A stretch of DNA of 60,000 nt from the NCBI RefSeq assembly GCF_910592395.1, contig NC_088309.1:9862501-9922500 (forward strand). Reading direction: 5' to 3'. Source of the stretch: Lineus longissimus (lineage: Eukaryota > Nemertea > Pilidiophora > Heteronemertea > Lineidae). Positions 11,953 through 26,384 of this stretch are shown in pieces. Positions within the stretch are counted from its first letter, which is position 1; the number at the start of each line of letters is the position of its first letter. Both the position numbers and the translations under genes were made by a program. The notes under the pieces were generated by a model. The model had not been told where the DNA came from. It was given only the letters and a program-made list of their open reading frames with translations, and did no database searches.

Positions 11953-14900
11953 TGGTGATATATAGCTCTTTCCAAATCAGCACACATTTCGTCATCCCCA
12001 GTTGCTTTTTAAAACTTAGTGCACTGATCATCACAGAGTGTCACAGCAGGAAATATACTGCAGACGACGACGCGGATTACAAATAGCTCTTTAAGGAAAT
12101 CGTGTAATACCCGAAACGGTAATTTAAGTATTTAATGTGCCACAATCCAGAGACAGTGATTAATGGCACTGGAAGTAGAAAGAAATCAGATGCAGTAAAA
12201 AGATGAGGGTTTCGATTTGTCTTCTGAAGGTCGAGCGTTACCAGCCCAGTTAACCACGCACTTCACAGCGAGATTTCATGATATTTGGCTGGTCGATCGC
12301 TCCGTTCAACAAACGGCGCTATCCCATGATGCACTCCTATGGAGTGTTTCTGACTACAGTACATGGCTTACACGTGATTTGTATGCAATGTAATCAGCTA
12401 TTTCAACACTTCTATCAATTTTGATTGCGCGCCAGCAGTGATGTCCCCTCGTTGAGGTTGGTGGGAAATCAGTATATCTTTTTCATCAGCACATTTACAT
12501 GTATGTATACCTGTACAAAACAACAATGCAGACCAACGAAACTCCGTGATTTCGAGAATGCGCTCTGGTAACACGCTTGACAAATTCACTTAGCAGACGA
12601 CAAAGAGATGGCAAGGTTTTATTCTATGGCGCAGGAGATGCTCTTAAGCATGAGTGAAATTCACTTGGTGACATTGTTGAAAAGCAACATCGCATGAATT
12701 GCCACACAGGAAACTAAAGTAGCAGAAGTTTTCATCAAGGTTATAGAAAACTGATGTCATGCATGTATGTCAAGAGCGTTGGCTTTAAACGCGAATTATA
12801 ATTATTTCTGAAGAACAGAGCAACAATGTCGATAGGCTCAAAAAGTTATTTCACGGGTATAAGCGAGGTATATCAGGTTCGTAACCAGCATCTTGACGCG
12901 TCGGCATACCTTTTAAAAATCAAAAGTTTCATCATCAAATTACAGTCTGGTTATTCTAAGAATTACCTTACTCTGGCATCGCATAGTTAAACCGCTTCAG
13001 CTATCCTCTTAAACGAAGTAACATAATCACTCAGCTGGGTTCATCACTAACTCGATCATCAATAATCCACAAAAATTTCATAAATCCTGGCAAGAAAGTG
13101 AAAATTAAAAAAATCCTACCGAATTAGTTCAAAGTCACTACTCAAATGCATGTAACGCCTGTTTTGCTCAAAAGCTGCACACGGAAGTGGTATGGTCCAG
13201 CCAGTGCACCACCTAGAGTGGACTGGGCTGTATTCAGGCCGTTCCTGTATCAAACCGAGCCCAGGCGGATAAGTGCTTAGCTTTTATCCCAGAGATGATG
13301 GGCACTGACGGAACACGATGTATATTACTTTATCGATTACGTTGGTTCTAGTCAAAACATCGTTTACGCGATTGGGAAGCAATTAATTGGAATGGTCCGG
13401 AAACTGGGCGTTACGATTCCAAAGTTGATTAGTTATGCTTATTCAAACCTGTCTGGTTAGATAACGTTCAAATCAATATGCGACAGCTTTGGAATGCATA
13501 CAATCAACATTGAGTTTAAAATTTTTTTAAACATTGAGTTTAAAAATTTCTTGCTATCGTTATCCTGTCTGACTGATTTGAAAACATGGCTTACTGGTTT
13601 GTATAAGTTGGCAAGCGAGATAAGTTCAGAATCTGATACAGAAACTGGCTTTGAAATGCTTTGCTTCAATCCGAATTTTACCCTAATGACGCCCATCGGG
13701 GCTGCTTTATCAATTCATGATAAGAATTCCGAGATAGATACCTCTAACATACAACTTTTCACCATTTCGCTGTGATCTCTTTTTTCTAATTAATTCCCCC
13801 GACGCCTGTAGGTGACGACTTTATCATTACTTTCCGATTAGTGATGCTCAATACTGGAGTTCATCCACACAAATCTTTGAACCCGTTCACGTACGAACAA
13901 TCTACTGATCATGGTCTGCCTTCTCGAGCTTTCCGGCCAGAGAAATTAATCTGTCTTCCAAAACCAAACACCAGAAAACCCCACCAGAACATTGCATCAA
14001 ACATGTATGGCTCAATACTTCCAGAGACTTTCGTTTCTTGAACGACTCTCGACTGATACTTCTGAAGAATTCGTGTTGGTGTTGCTCATGGAGGCGGTTT
14101 GCACCCTCGTTAGGCAGAGAGACATTAATCAAGCCGTCCAGCCTGAGACAAACTACTTTCGGGGCCAGCGAGTTCCGGCTGCCAAATTGCGGTGGTGTAA
14201 TGGCCCATTAACGGCTAGATGTTCCCTATACCATGTGCTCCCAAGGACACTCCTGAAGGACATTGTTACGATGGGCCGACATTGGCGATGGCGGTGCGCC
14301 CTTAAATGAGCAGAACGAAAGGAAAGAAGCATTTCCGCCGCGGAGTTGCACTGTATTCACAGTGGATGGACGCAGCAATTTCGTTCATCGATGCGCTAAA
14401 GCAAAATTAGAAGCAACAGGTCTCCTCACCAGCCAAATCTGCATCAGATGCAATACGGCTGCAATGAAACTTTGTCCTCGCCCTCTTTCTCCGTTAGCAT
14501 AAGGATTACTGTAAAGAGCTATTAAGTCTTGAGAGAAATGCGTAACAATTATCTTAAGGATTTTATCATGATGGTATTAATCATAATATCTCACAATAAC
14601 GGCGATGACCGAAGATTCCAAACATTTGCAAATCCTTGAACACTATCAGAAACTGGCATTATATCATGCAAATAGTACCATGTGTTAACAAGAGGGTGTA
14701 TCATTAAGGTCGACACGCACTTAGGAAGCATTTATTTATCAGCAGCATCCACTTAATAAATCGAATCAACTTGATAAATAAATCCCACTCGAGGGTTGCA
14801 TTTTTAGGCGCGATAAATCAAAGCCCATTATGCGAGCAGTTGTGGTGGTGGTAATTCGATTTCCTTTGGCAAACTATGGGATGGAACTGGAGAAAGATGG

Positions 14901-17733
14901 AATCATTCCGATAGATCGAAAAGCTCTGCCTGGGTAGAAGAACAGGTTTCGCAGTGTCAACCCAATTTCCGTTTGAAAACTATCGGAGTGGAAGACGGAA
15001 ATGTAGCTGGCATTGCTATATTCACAATGGTGGGCATGCACGCTGACTTTGAGATAAGCGTGATCATGTTTGTTTGTCAGTGAAACAATGATTGGTAAAA
15101 TGTGCTTCCCTTTGCAAAGCAAGGTGGGGATAAATGCGTAGCTGTATACTCAGTGCAATACGTCATCCCAGGAGTGCGAACTGGGAAAGCTCACTGAAAA
15201 AATCACGACGAACGCGGCGAACTCGGCGCCTTGAGCTGGCCGAGGCCCCCGCGGCGTAGATTTCAGAGTCTCCCTTTCTTCGTGTTTCATCTTTGCGCTA
15301 ATTTCAAATACCGGAAGTGGAAAGAACAAGAAAGTTAATCACCAACTAAGGGGTGCTACTAAAACGAATACAATAGGAATTTTGAATATACATGTACATG
15401 TAGTATATCAATTTTGAATATCACACCTTCGCGATGTCGAAAGTAAGCTTTCAAAGTAATGTACATGTAGAGTTTATAGTACCAGTAGAGCCATTGAAGC
15501 TACTTATTACCGTAAACGCATATAAATCTTATCTAACTGCCGCATCCTTATTAGCAAGAATTCATATTAACGTTGCTGAACAAAAGTTTTATTTTGTACT
15601 ATCTTCGACCTTGGATAGTGTCGAACTCCGGGACATATAAAACTGCAATATACTTTTCGTCATGCTATGATATTTGAATTGCTGTTGCAAGGCGTGAAGA
15701 CATACATTTAAACATTAAAATCAGGAATTTCAGTAGACATTAGCAGAAACTGAGAATACATCAAAGCTATTCTAGAAGACATTCGACTTTCCGAGAACAA
15801 AGAATGCATTCACGTTATTCTAGTATACATTCGACTTTGTAAGAAACAGACAACACATTAACGCTAAAAGACATTCGATTATAGCGGAATAGAGAAAATA
15901 ACGCTGCTGACTAATTTCATGCACCGGCGCTTTTAAACGTAATCTATTGCTGATTCGGGATACAATGAAAATGAACGGACGTTATTATTTTCTACAATTA
16001 CGACAGATTCTTTAACTAATAAAAGAATGAGCGTTTTAAATTTCCTCACATACACTCGTCCATGAAACGTGCAATCAGTGTGACCAATTAACTAAATGAG
16101 TTATTGTTAAACCTTCCCAATTCAATGCTGGCCTGAAGCATTAAAGAAAGGCGCTTATACTTTTAAATCATTTTATCTATTCTTAAGAAACTTTAAATTT
16201 TCACAAATATATAGGAACGTTTGATAAAGCAGACTTTATGTTGGTATCAATAATTTACAATATTCTGGTCGTCTAAGCTGAGTTATCATACATTTGTACT
16301 CCGTCTCTGTCATAAAATTTACAATTCAATCACATTTTGCACCGAAACGGCTGGCGGTCGCTCCTCCCCACTGGAACAAAGTGTCACCTAATCAAGGCAT
16401 CAATCGACCCTGTTTCATGAGCATACTTTACTACTGCTTCAGAGTGATTGTTCGGAAACAATCACTTCGATGAGAAGGCGGGATATCATCCCAAAAGCCT
16501 CCTTAACTTAATGGACAATGCAGAGACACTCCAAATCGACGGGTTTATCTTCGCTTCCTCGTTTTCCGTTTCGTAAAACAGTGTGTTATGGTAATATCTC
16601 TTTACCATAACCTAACGACCTTGTTCTGCCATTTCTCATTTTTCCGATCAGCACATAGCACCCCCAAGGGTGTTTTGCGTTAGTATGGCAAGAGGAGATG
16701 GCCAATGTGCTATTTTACAGCTCGCCGTTAATAATAGTGGGATGCGAGTGTGTTTTTTAAAAGTTTTTGCCAGCGCCGCTGCAGAACATCCCAGAAAGTA
16801 GCCTGATGGCCAATGAATGAATATGGGTAGTGGTTCTAAACAAAAGTAATAAATGTCTGACCAAAGTATATATTTCTGACCAAGCTAATAATCTTTTTAA
16901 TCTGGTCCACGGTGATGTGTCCACCGTGAGTGTCTTTCCAAAACAAGGACCTTCTTCCATCTACATGTGTACATTGTACATAGCATATCACGACAACTCC
17001 AAGGCATTTTACCACATAGCTATCTATAGCGTGTGTCAGTGGATTGACCAGTGAGTTGACAGGACGGTAGATTTTGCATCAGCAGTCATGGTACATTGTA
17101 TATAGTGCCAAGTCATGAAACTGTCCGTACTCAAAGGTGAGAATACTGTTCGGTTACAGTTTATTAATAACGAATAGGATTAGCGAAGAGATGAATGGAG
17201 AACACCTAAGATGTTCTACGGTGTCAATTTTATTTGCATAACTGGCACGCTGAAAACATATTATTGAACACTGCATCATAAATAGTCGAGTACTAAGAGC
17301 GAAATTTCTCTCCCTCTGCAACATCAAAGATTTGTTTCTCTTTTTATCATTATTTCTTGTTTAAATGGATGGACCCAAAGCGGGCATTAATCACCATTGT
17401 GCGTTTAACGATCTGATAATCAGCTTGTTGGAGAAGTTAAAAATACTGAAGAGGCCCAAATGACCAGTGGTAACCACATTTGTTGTAAGAAGCAGCAGCA
17501 GATATAATACATCATTAGGATGATATAAAATGCAATTTGATCTAGATATAGAACGAATAGAAGTGAGGCAAAACACTTCTAATTTTTTAATCTAGGATGA
17601 ACCTGAGGAATAGAAATGCAGCATTGTAATACTTCTGAATATGAACAGAAGAAATGCAGCGAAATATTTCTATGAGCATAAAAATGCAGTATAATAATAC
17701 TTCTAAATATGAATAGAAATACATTTTTATACC
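11953..17733. other. Intergenic DNA
   Basis: Contains the G+C-rich two-frame segment 14007-14502 and an open frame at 13494-13775 without recognisable homology. Small hairpins occur (16443-16468, arms AGTGATTGTT; 16586-16612, arms GTTATGGTAA). At 17600-17730 are loosely repeated ATGCAG...AATACTTCTAAATATGAA blocks. Confidence 0.55.
14007..14502 (+). other. G+C-rich stretch with two overlapping open frames
   Basis: One frame runs 100 codons from an ATG at 14007 to 14309 and begins MAQYFQRLSFLERLSTDTSE. A second, 14263-14502, gives 79 codons. The segment is richer in G+C than the surrounding AT-rich DNA, which could mean coding sequence, a promoter island or an old repeat. The Kozak context is poor and no family is recognised. 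Confidence 0.15.
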
Positions 17734-17931
17734 TTGGAATATGAACACAACTGTTGCTACGGGTTATTCAATCAGACCAAGCAATCGTGTCGGCAGCACT
17801 GGGGAGGAATTGCGTTCCGCCAGAAGCAATGCGAGAACCCACCCAGTCAAAATGACCACAAATCGTTTCTGCGAGGCAACCGACGTCTCGAGTTTAGGCT
17901 ACAAAGAATCATGTATACTGTAGTGTCTTGA
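17734..17931 (+). pseudogene. Thrombospondin type 1 repeat (ADAMTS-like), frameshifted fragment
   Basis: One frame reads YGLFNQTKQSCRQHWGG and then IAFRQKQCENPPSQN, like the CSxxCGGG...RxRxCxNPxPxNGG core of TSP1 repeats in ADAMTS-type secreted matrix proteins. The second Cys is Trp and one Gly of the GGG run is missing. The following part of the domain appears in the next frame as NRFCEATDVSSLGYKESC, supplying the later cysteines, before a TAG. The frame change is near 17851-17862. This arrangement suggests a decayed exon. No neighbouring ADAMTS domains were found, and no strong splice sites flank it. The assignment rests on motif spacing only, so chance resemblance is possible. Confidence 0.5.
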
Positions 17932-20561
17932 TGCCGCAACCTGTTAAGCGTCTCTGATGGGTACAGCATCCCTTCAGCTATATATCACTGAAATCCTCCT
18001 GTGGTTTGACCGAATTGCATCACGTTTTTCAATTACCTCAACCGAGGCTGAATCAGAGGTAAAAGTACACCAATTAGTAAGCTAACTGCCAGAAGAGATG
18101 TTATGATGCGGATCACCTATACCCATCTCAAAAGGCATTCCACCTGACTTGAAGTAGCTACATGTATAATCACCTGTCAGCGCCGGCAAGCTGATAACTG
18201 CTAAAAACACTAATAAGGTGACTGGTAATACACACTTCAGCGTCAATGGCTTTATTGACATTATATCTCATCTGCTCATGTAATCCGAGATATATTACCA
18301 GGAAATATTAAAAAATGCCATTCGGATTGAAGAAAAGTTGTGTCCAGGTCATCACATGAAACTAATCTTCGTATCCAGATCGAGAAAATCAATTATAAAA
18401 AGCGATAGTGGCAAAGCTATGCGTTGATTCGCCAACTACTGTAGAAGAATCTGCGAGCTTCGCTATTTGCATCTGAAAAAAAACCCGATTGAGAACGCAG
18501 AAGATGAAGAAAACGAACCCCTCAATGCCACATCAAGGAGTCAGCTTTGCCGCAACAATCTGTATCATTGATTATGAGTCTTGTTGCCGATCATATACTT
18601 CGCATGAGCGTTCTGTGGGCATATCGCTGTCCATTGGGGATCGAGAGGAAGCAAGCTGATGATGCGAAGTAATCTTCTATAATTATTACGAAGCATCGCT
18701 GATGAAGATAGTAATACACGTTGTCAATGCTGTGGAACCAGACAAAAAAGTAGGGTGAGTAACGAGACAGCGGTTGACGCCAATAATATACTGAGGTTAT
18801 ACGCAAAATCCCCAAGAGCTAACGCTGCAAAACGAATATGTCATTTTTGAAGAATTGGTATCGAACCGATGGTATATGTACTGATCCCCTCACCGCAAGT
18901 TTCGGCAAAAATCGAGGCACCACGCTGAGGTTTGGGCCAATGAATTTTCTACTCCAACCGAGCGCTGCTCAGTGAGACGACCAGTATATATCGACAGTAT
19001 AATATCAATTTACTGAGCATTGCAAATGTGACTTGGACTGCTTTTGACTGTTTTTATATTTTGCATCATCCCAAGCGGTTTTTGTCGCGATACTGCGCCA
19101 AAACTGATGCGGCCAAATTGCACAACAACCAATGTGTGAGCAAGAAAACGGCACGTAATAAGTCAGTGGTTTATCAGGAATCGCTTATCAATCAGTCGAG
19201 TCGCTCGAGGATATTGTGAGATTGATATCTTTCTGGAATGGCATCTCATTGCCGTTTTCTGTCTGGTCGACGTCAGTGAGTGTAGGTCGTTGACAGAATC
19301 AATCATTCGATTAGGGGATCAGTTTGCACAGATGCTCTGAGGATAGTCGAACACTCGGTCAACCGGTGTCTTCAGTAACGCATCGAATCAGCTCCCTGTT
19401 TTGGTTGTGCCTTTCGAACAGCCCGCTTGCTACTCTCCATTCTACGTCTATTTTGGCCTCCATGCTGGAGGTAAACACCGGGAAGGAAGCATTGCCTTGC
19501 ATATGCCAACTTTTATCGCGCTGGCATATCTAATTACTGAACTCCATTGCCATATATATTTCTAACTCCAGACGAAACACCTGTTTCGTAACAGTGTACA
19601 TGTATACGAATGAAGCGCGCATTTAAGTGCACCGTGTCAGTTCTTTGATTGACTAGTAACGTTGTTAAAGTACACTGGCCAATTCATTCATGTACTAAAA
19701 TAAAGTTTTCAAAAAAAACATTGATTGACTTTTGAGTCTTTTTATAGATAAAAAAGAAAAAGCTCCAGTCGATTTGTTTATACACGCGTATTGGTGATTA
19801 TAATATGCACATCTCGGGAGATAAGTGCGGATATCATCGCAACTGTGTTTGGCCGTATCATTTGGAAAAGCCTCGCTAATCGGCAACCAAGTCCACTGGG
19901 ATCCAGAGACCAGACGGGAGAGGCGAATCGTCGTATTCGATTTGAGTTGGTAATCACAAAACGATTGCTAAGGATAGGATTTAAAGCTACAATATTTGAT
20001 CAGGAATGGCTAGGATAAATATGAATAGAATGTCCAAAAACTGTGCCAACTGTGCCAACTGTGCCTGTATTATAACAAGGCGTTTCAGAGATACATTGCC
20101 TAACATCACGGGGATTGGCTGGGAAGCGAATAAGAAGCAAATATCTTGTATAGTGCCATGACCAAAACCGTGCAATTATGATATTTGTGGGTGAATCATT
20201 TTCTCAGCGCTTCTCCTTCAATAATCGGGGAACAGCGCAAAAGTGCCCGTTTGTCAGTGAGGACCACTGCGATGTGCACCATGGTCACTGCTAATTCTGT
20301 CAATCCTTGCGGGATGCAACCAAAATAGGTACTCGAATCTCAGCTGTGCTGTGTTCTTACCTCAATTTGTTACGTAGGGTGATATTCAAACCATTTTTTG
20401 ACAGGATTATTTACTAAAAGTAATGTCATGAAGATCAGGTGGTTGCTAGTGGAGATAACTACCTGCAGTTTTAACAAATCTTCGAAGATAACACGGAAAC
20501 TTTCACTGAAAGGCGCCAGTATGGTATTTACTCCTACAATATTGCCTATATCTCCCCCGAA

Positions 20562-20592
20562 CACCACCACCACCATCACCACCACCACCACC
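20562..20592. repeat. CAC microsatellite
   Basis: About ten CAC/CCA triplets with one CAT interruption. Confidence 0.9.
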
Positions 20593-20703
20593 GTTGCATC
20601 TAGAACGCATTGAAAGAGTTAATCCCCAGCAAAAACCTGCTAGAAAACCCACGCAATTCGCCTTTAATCTTTTTATTGGGCTAATTTTTTTTGTTCTTGC
20701 AGG

Positions 20704-20790
20704 TTCATCAAAGTCAACGCAGATAATGAATCTAACGAAGTTCAAAGCACCCTCGAAGTTACCGGTAATCGAATGCAAACCAAGTGTGCA
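20704..20790 (+). other. Possible exon start after a strong acceptor
   Basis: TTTTTTTTGTTCTTGCAG ends at 20703, an excellent 3' splice site. The following sequence is open in two frames; one reads FIKVNADNESNEVQSTLEVT and stops after 29 codons, the other stays open to 20989. A GTAATC donor follows an ACCG at about 20764. No family is recognised, and the acceptor may be fortuitous. Confidence 0.15.
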
Positions 20791-23489
20791 TAAATCAAAG
20801 TTTCCCTCCAAAACGGCAAACGATCTCGATTCAGTTCGTAAAGTGCATGATTTCGGAAAAAAGCAAAAAAGAAGCTGTTTAATGCGGGCTCGTGGGAACC
20901 TTATTATCAGATTTAACAGCTTTAAGTTCAGTGATAATCGAATTGTAGTCAGAGTCATGGCGGTAATGATTAATTGGAAAGTTGCTTGAAAGAAAGCACG
21001 TGTGGTTTAAGACAGGTTACTCTCTGTAGCTCTGCAACAAATCAATATTGATTACAAACTAACTTTACAGCAATATGTTTGAGTGTTTTTCTCCTATCAC
21101 GTGTTCCTGTTACAGCAGTCATAGCAAAAGCGATCAATTACATAGGCAATCAATAGTCATTGGCAATATGGTGGTTCAGATCTGCATTCAACATACGAAT
21201 GTGCAAACACTTTTTTCGTCATCAATTTCTTCATAATAAAACACCGACATTTGTAACATAGGGAAATTCTCGCAGCTCCCAATGACATTTACGTCCTCCA
21301 ATTGTGAGATGGAGGCCGATATGACCTCGTGCCAGTCTCCTTTTGAAATGCCACTTCGGTTTGTCATCAGTCGACTTTACCGAGCACGGGACAATAGTCA
21401 CTATCTCCCATTAGCGATAAACCCGATCAGCATCACCCGCGAGGAGAGATACCGATCCCGTATCTAGTCGCGATGGGATAAGTTTGTGAGAGCGATGACG
21501 GTAGTGCCTTTCAGCCACTCGCGTGTCCAAATTTATGGACATAATGGTCGGGACAACTACTTGGCTGTCCGAAGGTCGCTGACATGTTGTGGCGCAAGGC
21601 GAAGCTGTTTCATCAACACGGCTAAAATCAAATCAAACACTATACAAATACATGCACATGTGCTACAAAAGGGAAAGTGATAATTAACAAGCCATGAGAT
21701 GTTGTTGGTGTGACTAGACAAAACATAATGATAAAACGTAACGAGTTTGTCGTGTAACTCCGCAAGGCGTCACGGAGACTAGTGCAGTCATTATGAGTAA
21801 AGCTGATTACAGAGAGCACTATTACCTTTCATGCAAAGCTGAACAAAGTGTTCTTGACTTATGAATTGAGAATTGCTATGAATTGACTTCGATGAATGGA
21901 AATGCGAGACGAGATGAAAAAATATGACGGATGATTTCGTTCTGTAACTTTGATCGATGGATCAAGTTCTACTCGTTACGTAAGACGTCTCCGCGACGGA
22001 ATCAAATGCAGTAATCATCATCATCTTCATCATCATCAAAGCAGCGATCTGCGCATGCACTCCAAAGTATTTGCCTAATGAATAAAACTAATTTTACAGC
22101 GAGTAGCAATCACCGTTTACGCAACACTGAACAAGGTGATCTTAAAATTCCAAAAACAATTGATTTGCATACATTTCTGTGCGGTAATCCCATTGAGAAC
22201 GTGTCAATTACAGCGATAAATCGGGTCTGTGCATTGAAATAAAGATTGCCTCTTGAAACAATAATCATTATCTTGCATACGATGTGGCAGTCACGTTGTT
22301 ATTTTACAGCTGTAGTCTGCAGATTAAAAGTACATTCGTTGGCGGCTCTGGTTTAAATAAGAATCTATACTGATGAAACGGTCGAAGCGAAAGAAGCAGA
22401 TCGATGTCATGTTTGCATTCAGGATGTTTGACTACGGAGAAGATTACATCGGATCAGTTTGGTCGTTTCTTTAAAATCCTTTATCCAGGACTTTCCGAGA
22501 ATTTTGACTTACATGAATTGTTACTTCTATGATTATGTTCGCCCAAAATGACGTCAACGTGTCCATGAATTTTTCATGTTCGGCATTTTTTCGGCGCCAT
22601 CCTGTACATGATTGCGAATGGCTGACACTCATTTTCTTGTTATAACTTTTCCCGTGAAAGACATCATTTTAATTTATGTATATTCTAAGTCATATATTCC
22701 TGCCACTGCAGACTTATAACATTCAGTATCTCGCTCCTCTCGGAAAGAGGACGTAATGATGAAATAAATGTAATTTCCAACCACGCTTATTTTTATCGTT
22801 CTTTGGAGAACACTGTTCGATGCGACATGTCAAATTTATCCTCGCTAAGCCAACACTATTCCCTCGAAGCCAACACAAGTTCTGTCCTGAATGTTGACTT
22901 TCTCCGTAATCGGTTATAACAAGTGGACATTCACGTCAAATCCATCCATTTACTCCATTGTAGAGCGGAATCGAATTTCGTCCAAGATAGCTGGCAGACG
23001 CGCTTTAGATAACTGAGAAGTGCGTTACAATTTATACAGTGATTTATGATATAGCCATTAAATGGTAAATTCATTGCTAAGGTTAGCTTATATAAACCTA
23101 CTTTATTTTGAGAGGGTGTATAATACTCAAATATACGTGTATGTTATCAAAGTGCGGTGGATCATTTCAAGATAAACAAGGGTGAATTTTTATGCAGATA
23201 TGTGGTTGTCTGTTTCTCACTTAAGACACTGTGTACGAGCGTACTAGCCTATACACCCTAGGAGACGTACTGCTATACACCCTAGGAGAGAGTCCATTGG
23301 TCATATTCTTTGTTAGTAGGGTATGTAAGGCATTTCAATACCACTAAGGCACGTTCTCGTATCAACTACACACCGGATGTATTAAAATATGCACTTTTTC
23401 ATCATAGATAGCAAAGGACCAATCAGTGAACCGTTCACCGTACACAACTTGGACATGTTTGAAAGGGGTCAAACGTCCTTTTCATCATG

Positions 23490-23980
23490 ACAACAACGAT
23501 AAGAATATCATGAATGATACGGATAAGACGTGAAAGATACACGTTGCAAAAGTGCAAGTTCATGTTTTGACGCAGCCAATATAGCCATGAGATAAGATTA
23601 CTGTCTGTCATTGTTGTCAGTTATTTGCTATAAAAGTGCATCTTGTCATTACTATCTCCAATACCGCTGGTCCTTCCCTTATGTCTACTTTTCATAACTG
23701 ATGGCAAATTCAGAGTAATTGACCATGTGACGGTGTGGACTTATGGAGCTTTGCCTTTGTGGTTATCGCGTTGTTGATACAATTCAAACATCCTTGTCAG
23801 CGTTTCGGCAAGAACTTAACATAAAGGACATAGAAGATACACATTGCGAAAGTTCAAACGCATGTTTTGATACTGATAATGTGGTCATTCGATAAGATGG
23901 TCAACTTTATAATTTATTTATAAAAGCTGAAGTTGATCATTCCATTATCTCCAAGGTCACTGGTATCTCATCCTCCTGTT
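23490..23980. repeat. Diverged tandem duplication (period about 300 bp)
   Basis: AAGATACACGTTGCAAAAGT ... CATGTTTTGA ... GATAAGAT ... TATAAAAG ... TATCTCCAA ... CTGGT near 23530-23670 is repeated with substitutions near 23835-23970. Confidence 0.55.
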
Positions 23981-26384
23981 TACTAGTGGTCAATAAACCG
24001 AATGTCGAGTCAATGACGCCGTCACGACAACATCTTTCTCGGTCAAGTGAAAATAAATTCATTGCCAATATCGAATAAAGTGGGCATGTCGAAACGACGA
24101 GAGAGATTTACGCTTAAACTGATATTTCATTGCAAGTTCACCCGTGGATATCTTGGGCCGAAAATGATTGTTCGAAAGAGAAAACCGGATGTCCATGTCT
24201 GGAGGCAGCTCATGGCTTAGAGTCCTAGAGATACAAGACTACTCAACCGCAGGAAAACGCATGTTTTCCCCTCTCTCTCATCCGATTCAATCGCAGCGCC
24301 GACACAAGTATCGCACTGCAAAAAAAGTCCGGAATTGCGCATGCTGAAAGAACCGTTTATTGTTAAACCTCTGGCGCTGCTTTGAGCTCCAAGAAAAATC
24401 AATACATTGGCCAGAGTCTTTTCGGTGGCTTTTGAGATTTGAAAAAGATCGTTAGTCGTATTGGTAGAATTGGAATCTTTTATCGATTACGTATCAGGGA
24501 ATTGGATAAATGGTTGAAGGGGATCAATAGCTGAATGACCAAGAGGTACGATATCACAGAACGATACACGTTAGGAATCTTTGCGAGCCGTTTCGATCCA
24601 ATAATGCCGTGTTCGAGCTGTCCTATTCGTGGTCAGTCCAGCATTCGACGACAGAAACCATGTTTCTACATTCACTTACATAGTAAATATTGTGTCTTGA
24701 GCATTTTCATGATTGGGTCGATTTCAATTTGATTGACGTATCAATTTCAAAATATCAATATTCGCGTCACCTCCCAGATTTTACCTCAAATGCTGAGCTG
24801 GGTTCAAGTGTAGAGAGACAAGTCGTCCTTTGTCGTGTTTGAGCCTGACGAGGCCAGCTGTACAACGTCAGATGGAAACGCTTTGTTCTTTTAGGTTGCG
24901 CATATCCGGTGAGATTTTCAATTTGTAATCAAACTGTTCGGACACAATGATAGAAAGCAATTAGATTGCATTCATTGTTCTCCTCTCAGACTGTCAACAT
25001 AGCTTAGTTAATGGTTTGCAATGTAAAAACGATTAGCCCAATAACAATATATTCTTTATTGGATGCGCATTGTATTTTTTTTAGATTGTCACCTATTAAA
25101 TGTTTGGATTATTAGCGAACAGAACTTGTCATATTTCAAATACAATGATGATTTGGATGAGATCAGGAAATACTACAACAATAGAATTACGGAAGGAGCC
25201 ATCATTCGGAATGTAGAGAGAAAAAAAACGTATAGCATTCCCATGACAAGTAGAAACAGTAAGAGACTAATCAAAACAAGCCTTTCGGCGGAAGAAGTTC
25301 ACTCGGACAAGGATCCGCATTTTATGGGAAAAGTCAGAAAAGTGCATGTAAACATAATGCTTTCAGAAGCGATAGTACGTGTTTCAACCAGGGTACATAT
25401 ACTAAACACCTGGCACTCTGTTGTGGTGCTGAAACTAAATAGTTACTCTTTGACTGCATCCTGTCTTACCAAGCAACACCAAAGTCAAAGTTCCTAGCAT
25501 ACAAGTGTAGTATACCGCTGTACCGCTGCCGGAGGGCGATACTGATCTACAGGCCATGTGTGTCAAGATGCTCTTATTGCCAAGAAAACGACGAAACTGC
25601 TTTCAATCAATAACTGACCGAAATCGCCAGCATATATTCGCATCCCATGTTGATTTGGTCGAGATCAGTCCTTAATCGTTGCCGATCAGATCAATCAGGC
25701 TACTGAGGAGGACATCGATCCGTCCAGACAAATCTAATTGATATGACATTACCAATTATTGTACAGACTTAAGACCTGATTAATTCCACTCTAATCACCG
25801 ATTTTTATTGGGATCATCTGCTCATCCATATTGATGAGAGAAAATAGATTGGTTGGGCTTGACTAGGTCAGTAAATTATCTCTCAGTCGTGACTTAGAGA
25901 AAGAGAAAACATGAAGCGATAGTTGCAATTTCTAAAGTTTTATTGCTGCCAACCACGTCAACTTTCAACCTTCAAGTAGAACGCACGCTTTGAGTCGTCC
26001 AATGTATCATGCAGAGAAAGAAATGATCGGTCCAATAACATCAAAGTAGCTACTTAGGACATCTTATACTTATTTTTAATCAAATGATAAATAAGCCTTT
26101 CTGCGAAACAGAGAGAGATTGACAATGCGCTAACAGTAATACGCTGACGTTGACAATAAGCATGATCTTCTTGGCCCAAGCGATCTTCCCAACGACGAAC
26201 AATACAATGACAGCTATACCACGATTTCTCCAAAGAGCTGTTGCTTCTTTGAAACGTGCGCCACATGTCCATATAGGTACGTCGTTTACCGACAATGTTA
26301 CAAAGATCGTGCGGCTGGTTGTCCAAAATATACATGTACTTCGATACATGACAAAACGTATTGAACGAAATGAAATCAAGATAC

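Larger units (their letters stand above)
17932..26384. other. Intergenic or intronic DNA
   Basis: No firm gene. Noted here are the acceptor near 20703, the CAC run, loosely similar segments at 21740-21880 and 21985-22150, ACACCCTAGGAGA repeated at 23255 and 23279, and the diverged duplication at 23490-23980. An open frame of 144 codons at 25063-25497 is AT-rich and unrecognised. Confidence 0.5.

Noticed and set aside
13457-13775. Open frames on both strands over the same AT-rich segment
   Set aside because: Neither has a recognisable family; a short internal duplication (ACATTGAGTTTAAAA twice) explains part of the openness.
20503-20958. 151-codon minus-strand open frame
   Set aside because: It runs through the CAC microsatellite and antisense to a pyrimidine-tract acceptor; the product is low in plausibility.
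25063-25497. 144-codon open frame
   Set aside because: Length is close to the maximum expected by chance in 60 kb; AT-rich codons and no recognisable domain.
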